The notes under the pieces were generated by a model, which ran no database searches, was not told the DNA's origin, and was given only the letters and a program-made list of their open reading frames with translations. Below, in pieces: positions 58,975-64,000 of a DNA stretch of 64,000 bases. Numbering within the stretch: position 1 is the stretch's first letter; each line of letters begins with the position of its first letter. The position numbers and the translations under genes are program-made. The DNA is taken from positions 185,370 through 249,369 of the forward strand of contig KN817575.1 of the NCBI GenBank assembly GCA_000827495.1, written 5' to 3'. The DNA comes from Hypholoma sublateritium FD-334 SS-4 (lineage: Eukaryota > Basidiomycota > Agaricomycetes > Agaricales > Strophariaceae).

Positions 58975-61900
58975 CTATTGCTGCGGCGGTCGCCCATCGG
59001 CGTCTCGCGCGTCGCCGTGTGGCTGTGCCCCTTGCGCGTGTGCGTGTGCATGATGCGTCGTGATATCCGAGAGGATGTCTTCGGCGTTCTCGAATGTCGA
59101 CAAACGGCGCCTGACACTAATGTTGCCTTTCGGGCGGAGAATGTTCTCCTCGCGTGTTCCGCCTTCATCGCTGTCGCTGTCACTATCACTGCCGTCATCG
59201 TTGTCGTCGAACGGGGACTCAACGACGGTCGTGTCTGAAACAGACAGCGCTGCAGCGGGAAGGACGGGGGGTTGGGGAGGTGCGGGAGCTTTTCTTTCAA
59301 GATGTTTGTCGGGAATCTGCGTATAATCCGAGATGAGTTGTGAGATGACGCTCCGCGACTGGCGAGGACTCACGGGTAACCGAACAAGATATGCTACAAG
59401 TGTGGAACATGCGGCGAAGAAGAAAACACGGTGAAGACTCAGATTGTACGAGTCCCGTGCAATTCTTTGCAGATCCAAAGGTAGCGTGCCAATGATACGA
59501 GCGTTTTGTCGGATCTTGAGAATGGTCTGGAGGAGGCAGTAAGGGGAGGGACGTCAGCTATTTTCTTTGAGCTAAGCACAGTGCTGACTTCTGCCGCGTC
59601 AGGTCCTTGGATTCGCTGGCTGAGGTTGTATTGTAGGTTTGCTTGGAAAATGGCAGAAGATATGGCCACACCGCCTACTTGACCTTTGAAAAGGAACAAC
59701 GAATGAGAATGAATGAATACATCCTTGTTTCCTGATAGCACGTACCGACACCGCGGAATAATTGGCCGAAACCTGTACCGATAGCCATTTGGTCCTCTAA
59801 GAAGTGGTCAGAAATTTTAATGTAGGTTTAATATTTTATGGTATCACCCACCTGGAATATGGACCAAAAGAGCAACTGTAGACAACGAATTAAATATATA
59901 GGAGCAGGAAATGATTATGCAAAAGCGTACTGAGTACGGTTTGTAATACCACGGCGTTTCCGAATCCCATAGGAATCTATTTATTTCCTGCGTTAGTATC
60001 CTCGCGTCTAGTTATAAAAAAGGCTAAACCTCTCACGATACTGAGCCACGACTGTAAGGGACCGCTGTCTTCCTTTAACCTGTATATCGCAGCGGCACCG
60101 ATGAAAGGCAGTACGCCGAATATTAAGTTAATCGCTTTATATTTTCCGGTCTTATGCATCATCCATCCGGCAAACACGGAGCCAGCGGACATTGATAAAC
60201 TATTGGGAAGGAGGTGGAGACCTAAGTCGGGTGGAAACGGATAAATCATCTGGTGAAAGCATTGCGGCGAGGAATTGAGCGCATACCGGCTGTGGATGCG
60301 TTCGTCATCATGACTGTTTGGAACCACATCGGGAAGAAGTACATGATAGCGAAATTGCACATTGCGACCAAGAAGTTGGAGCATCCCACCAGCACTGGGA
60401 TCCGTTGCTTGAGAAGGAAGGGGGTCATAACTGGTTCAACCGAGACGAAGATCTCGACCAGGATGAAGGTAAGGGCGAACACCCCTGAGGAGCAGATAGA
60501 AATTATGCATGCGGGATGAGACCACTGCGAACCCCCAAAGATCCAATCAATAGGAATCATTGTGGTTATAGATGAGGTATGCTTACTGGGAGGTTTGCAT
60601 TGTAGTGGACGCTCAGGAAAACAAGTACGGATCCCACCTTTGGGAAAAGCGTCAGCATCAGAATACAGTTAAAATTGACAATATAGTATACAGCCATCAT
60701 GAGTGATCCTGCGCCCAAAAAATCAATTCTCTTCAGCATATCTTTTGTGCTTTTACCGGTTCCCTGATCGATATTTAGCATAAAAAATGATGCAGGGACT
60801 GATAGATGCCTCACCTCCGTGACATAGTTCAGATTTGCTTCCGTCAGAAGGAAGGATAAGAAGAAGAGAGGTATTTGAATGAGAAAAGCCCATCTCCATC
60901 CTAGCCTGATGGTCGTGGTGGATAGGTCAGTACACACATGGAAGGCGATTGTATTTGATTACCAATCCGTGATTAGGCCGCCTAATGGACCGCCAAAGCC
61001 CAAACCAAGCTGGGAGAGTTCAGCAAGACAGCACCTTGTAATTTGATCGGGATTGTGCGCACCCCATTGAATATACTAGCGATTCCCTGCGTAAGACCCC
61101 TACTCTGTATTCGGCAAAGCATGAGTATGACATCGCATAGAAAGAGTGAGGTTAACAAGCGAGCTCTCACCCTCATGCTGTACATATCGCTGACGATGAT
61201 TCTATCCAAAGGCGACGATCAATTCAGGGTCAAAGGCGATGTCATGCAATGGGTCTTACGAGGATGTGGTGAAGAGGCCTCCTCCCCCGATTCCTGCAAA
61301 CTGGTACATGATTCAGCGTCGAAATCAGTGGAATGAAAGGAAGGTGGACATACGAATCGAGCGAGAATCAGCATTTCCATGCTGCTTGATAGTCCGCATA
61401 GAAGCACGCCCACTCCTGCAAATAGAAGAGCAGTTTGGTTGGCGCGCTTTCGCCCCAGCACGTTACAGAGGCGGCCGTAGAGCGGCGTGAAGGTGCATGT
61501 TGCGAGAAGATAGCTGCCGCGAATCGTCATCTATCTCATAGATATACCAATCAGGAATGAACTTACGACGTCCCCAGCCAACTTGCTTGGTGCGACTTAT
61601 TGAAGTCTGAAGATATCGATGGGAGCACTGCGGTGGTCTAAGCTATCGCATAGAAGTGATGTTATATATACAACGCACTTGTTGGAACTAAGGTTTCTAT
61701 GTAGCAAAGTTTAAGTATTAGTGTTTGTGACAACAAAGGTGGGTGCTCATTTACGGTTTAATGCCTATTGGAGGTTACAAAAGCATTTGTGTGAAAGAAA
61801 TAGTAGGGCTCACCGAGAGAAATGTCGCTAGCCATATTCCTGCCAGGATACGATACCGTGTACCTCGTGGTATTTCACGAGGACCCACTTTCCTCTCATC

Positions 61901-61978
61901 GCCAACCTTGCGAGTCGTTTTGTCTACTTCAGCCAACCGTTCTGGATCGTGATGAAGAAGTGGGTCGCGTTCTGACAT
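58975..61978 (-). CDS. MFS multidrug transporter, DHA2-type (14-spanner)
   Basis: Starts MSERDPLLHHDPERLAEVDK at 61978. Blocks in order: TAVLPSISSDFNKSHQASWL, LLATCTFTPLYGRLCNVLGR (motif A), FAGIGGGGLFTT, LGFGGPLGGLITDWLGWRWA, FLIQIPLFFLSFLL, RIDFLGAGSLMMAVGSVLVF, FGGSQWSHP, VGCSNFLVAMCNFAIMYFFP, GWMMHKTGKYKAIN and GQVGGVAISSAIFQANLQYN. The Arg/Trp-rich WRWAF motif after helix 5 and the 14-helix length mark DHA2 proton antiporters (vacuolar basic amino acid or drug exporters). The tail is acidic (DDNDDGSDSDSDSDEGG) and then histidine-rich. Many introns; early exons (61.55-61.85 kb) are approximate. No certain damage. Confidence 0.82.
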
Positions 61979-62240
61979 GTCAATCGTATGCGGTGGTCGT
62001 GACGTGGGTCGTAAAGATTTTCGTGAGTAAAATACACGATCGATAAGTGAAAGGGCGCAAAGCTGAGTACCGTTCACTTCGGGGTATATATACCGGAGTG
62101 GGCCTCGGAGGAAGAGTCGGCGCCGATTTTGAACGTCCTGAAAAGGATAGGCTCGTACCCAGCCGATTCTCCGAACCATCATATTACATAATGAGCAAGC
62201 GCGTGACCTACGGTCGTGCTGCAAGCAGGTTCGAAGAACC
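61979..62240. promoter_or_regulatory. Upstream region of the DHA2 transporter
   Basis: Short promoter interval between the start at 61978 and the inverted repeat at 62241. No specific site recognised. Confidence 0.4.
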
Positions 62241-62365
62241 GGCTGGGCGGTCTCGTCGCCATTTTGGCGGGACAGAAAATTCCCCGTTGTCCAGAGGTGC
62301 TGACTTCGACGAAAAACGGGCTCTGAGGAGAAAAAAACACTTAAATATGAATATACATTATCTGC
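62241..62365 (+). repeat. Left arm of a ~125-bp inverted repeat
   Basis: Begins CTGGGCGGTCTCGTCG and includes TTTTGGCGGGACAG, CAGAGGTGCTGACTTCGAC and ATATACAT...TCTGC. The inverse copy lies at 62697-62821, roughly 80% identical by eye, with a ~330-bp spacer. Confidence 0.8.
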
Positions 62366-62696
62366 TTGGATTTCAATTCGGACCAGAAAAGAGTACACGA
62401 CCTTATTTTGGAAATTTTCACTTTGTCTTCGTCGTCGTCGCGAAAACAGGGTCCGTGCACGCATATCCGCAGACTTGCCTGGAACACATTCTCAGGCTCA
62501 AAATTTTTCACAGAGGCAATGTAAGTCTCTTAACACTGTGTGAGGTAAAAATTGTGGCCGAGAGTATATTTCTTTCGGCACAGTGAGGTGCGCGAGCAAT
62601 GCAGTGCACGGACCTGATCGCGCGACGACGACGAAGACAAATGAAAAAATTTGAAATTAAGGTTGTATACTATTTTTTGGTCTACAGAAAATTTCG

Positions 62697-62821
62697 GGCA
62701 GATTATGTATACTCGATTTTAAGTGTATTTCTTGACTTTGCGGCCGTTTTTTGTCGAAGTCAGCACCTCTGAAGCCCGAGGAATTTGCTGTCCCGCCAAA
62801 ACGACGACGAGACCGCCCAGT
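62697..62821 (-). repeat. Right arm of the ~125-bp inverted repeat
   Basis: Inverse of 62241-62365 with scattered substitutions and small indels. Both arms read open in matching frames (GRSRRHFGG / GRSRRRFGG), so they may derive from the same element. Confidence 0.8.
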
Positions 62822-64000
62822 CCGCTCGCAAGCTCGCTCCGTAAGTGTCATGTGCTTTGTATTGTCATGTGTTTTGTGTTATTAGTCATAGAGCTTGCGA
62901 GTGTGACTGGCTCGCGAGTCTATGAAAAGGAAAGAGCGGGTACCCAGCCGTATCATGTGGTCTGACGCGGCTGACATATCCTGGCTAAGGCATTCCCCGG
63001 CGCGTGAGTACATTGGTGCGCACTTGCCGGCGGCAAACTCAAATATCGTGCACCTTCAAGTGTACTAGCCTGCTTTTCTTTGTATCATTGTGCTGAGATT
63101 GCCATATCGTAACCCGAAACCACCAGCACCTATTGAGCACTTATGTAGCGAAAGCGAAAGCGCACCGATTCAACGCCGATTCTGTGCCCAAGGTAAATAC
63201 AAATTCGCTCAAGGGATTGTTAAGGCATTGTCGAAGTGTTTGTGTTGCCTCTCTGTGTGCTTAGACTAAGTAACAGCTCAAGCACTTACAGAAGAGTAAC
63301 GAAAAGTTAGACAATCATCAATATGCTCTGCTGTTGAGTTTTATTCACACTCAGTGAGGCCTAATCACCGTGGAATTATGACTTCCTTTTCCACGTTCAT
63401 TTCTCGATGTGACCGGAAATCTTGTTGGGGACTCTTGGCATAGGGTTCTTACTGGACGAGATGAAGACGAAATACTTCGACTCCACATACACGAGAAGAC
63501 ATGTTGGGCCACATAGTGCTAGAACACTGTGGTATATAATATGGTCCACCGAACGGGTACAGTGTAGATATATAATATGTGTCCACCGAATTCGGTGGAC
63601 TCGTGAATAAGTAGTTACTGTATATAGTAGATTACACTGTATCATTTCATATGGAGCAGCGGCTTCGCTGAATAACGCAGAGCCAGATATAATACAAAGT
63701 ACAAATGCCGTGCAATGCCATCCGTATCAAGTCCGTATCAGTCATCGGCCACCACAGGTCTGTCTGGCTGTCTACTCGGCATTAACTCAGTTGCCGAGGC
63801 TCCTTGATCAGGTACAACTGAGGCAAATGCTGTTGCCATGTCTTTGGCCGCAACATATACATATATAGATATTACAGCTTACAAGGTAATGTGTTGCATA
63901 ATATCCCAAAGCCGAGCAAGCCCTAGCTGAAACTGTGCAGTGCCAAGGACATATTAAGCGAACTCCCAGGGGACTTGTCTTCCAAGAACTGCATAATATG
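62822..64000. other. Terminal stretch without recognised genes
   Basis: Only short frames. Contains the palindrome and local duplication at 63.53-63.60 kb. TATAAT-like AT-rich runs occur throughout 63.53-63.87 kb. Confidence 0.45.
63535..63600. repeat. Local ~37-bp duplication ending in a perfect 20-bp palindrome
   Basis: GTCCACCGAATTCGGTGGAC at 63581-63600 is a perfect palindrome. Its left half, GTCCACCGAA, also occurs at 63544-63553, in both places preceded by a TATAATAT-type run, so the unit is duplicated at a 37-bp spacing. Confidence 0.85.

Noticed and set aside
62155..62950. GTACCCAGCCG pair as an 11-bp target duplication
   Set aside because: Similarity extends about 15 bp further on one side, and the inner ends are not inverted repeats, so an ordinary duplication is more likely.
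1..64000. CRISPR arrays, operons and bacterial promoters
   Set aside because: The DNA is clearly fungal nuclear DNA with spliceosomal introns; the only regular repeats are those of the Foldback-like element.

Overview
The window looks like nuclear DNA of an agaricomycete-type basidiomycete. Nearly every gene is cut by many short introns (mostly 45-80 bp, GT-AG). The gene families are typical of mushroom-forming fungi: KDZ transposase, Crypton-like tyrosine recombinase, MYND finger proteins, DUF6534-type seven-transmembrane proteins, F-box proteins with short-intron structure, and 12- and 14-spanner MFS transporters. All exon models were read by eye from splice signals and family conservation, so exact exon edges are predictions.

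Positions 1-25 kb are repeat-rich and decayed. They hold a dead KDZ transposase (1-2041) carrying a 265-bp TA-flanked MITE, a Crypton-type recombinase with one stop (4208-5982), a MYND protein (9211-10014), a broken ABC-C transporter (11.4-12.8 kb) with a related fragment in the opposite orientation (18.5 kb), a seven-transmembrane gene (14.1-16.2 kb), a frameshifted mitochondrial carrier (16.65-17.3 kb) and an apparently intact SAP-domain gene of unknown role (20.9-22.5 kb). An F-box pseudogene (24.4-25.65 kb) sits between two diverged direct repeats. The nonsense codons found here are mostly explained by C:G to T:A transitions, several of them CGA to TGA.

Positions 26.5-36.6 kb are gene-dense and look functional: a secreted 5'-nucleotidase-type metallophosphatase (+), then on the minus strand a short-chain dehydrogenase, a full Argonaute with a DEDD-type active site, and a small membrane-anchored, probably mitochondrial J-protein.

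Positions 39.67-42.72 kb hold the most striking structure. It is a 3.05-kb element whose two ends are inverted arrays of degenerate ~30-33-bp subrepeats, with about 40-bp terminal inverted repeats and a perfect 9-bp target duplication (AACCTATAC). This resembles the Foldback class of mobile elements. A second, smaller inverted-repeat element is nested inside it.

Positions 43.2-62 kb carry a tandem pair of DHA1-type MFS transporters, a Baeyer-Villiger-type flavin monooxygenase, ATG101, a long disordered protein, a zinc alcohol dehydrogenase (11 exons, one GC-AG intron) and a DHA2-type MFS transporter. The oxidative enzymes and exporters could work together in metabolism or detoxification of small molecules, but ATG101 between them argues against a tight cluster. 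The last 2 kb have an inverted repeat pair and a 20-bp palindrome but no recognised gene.
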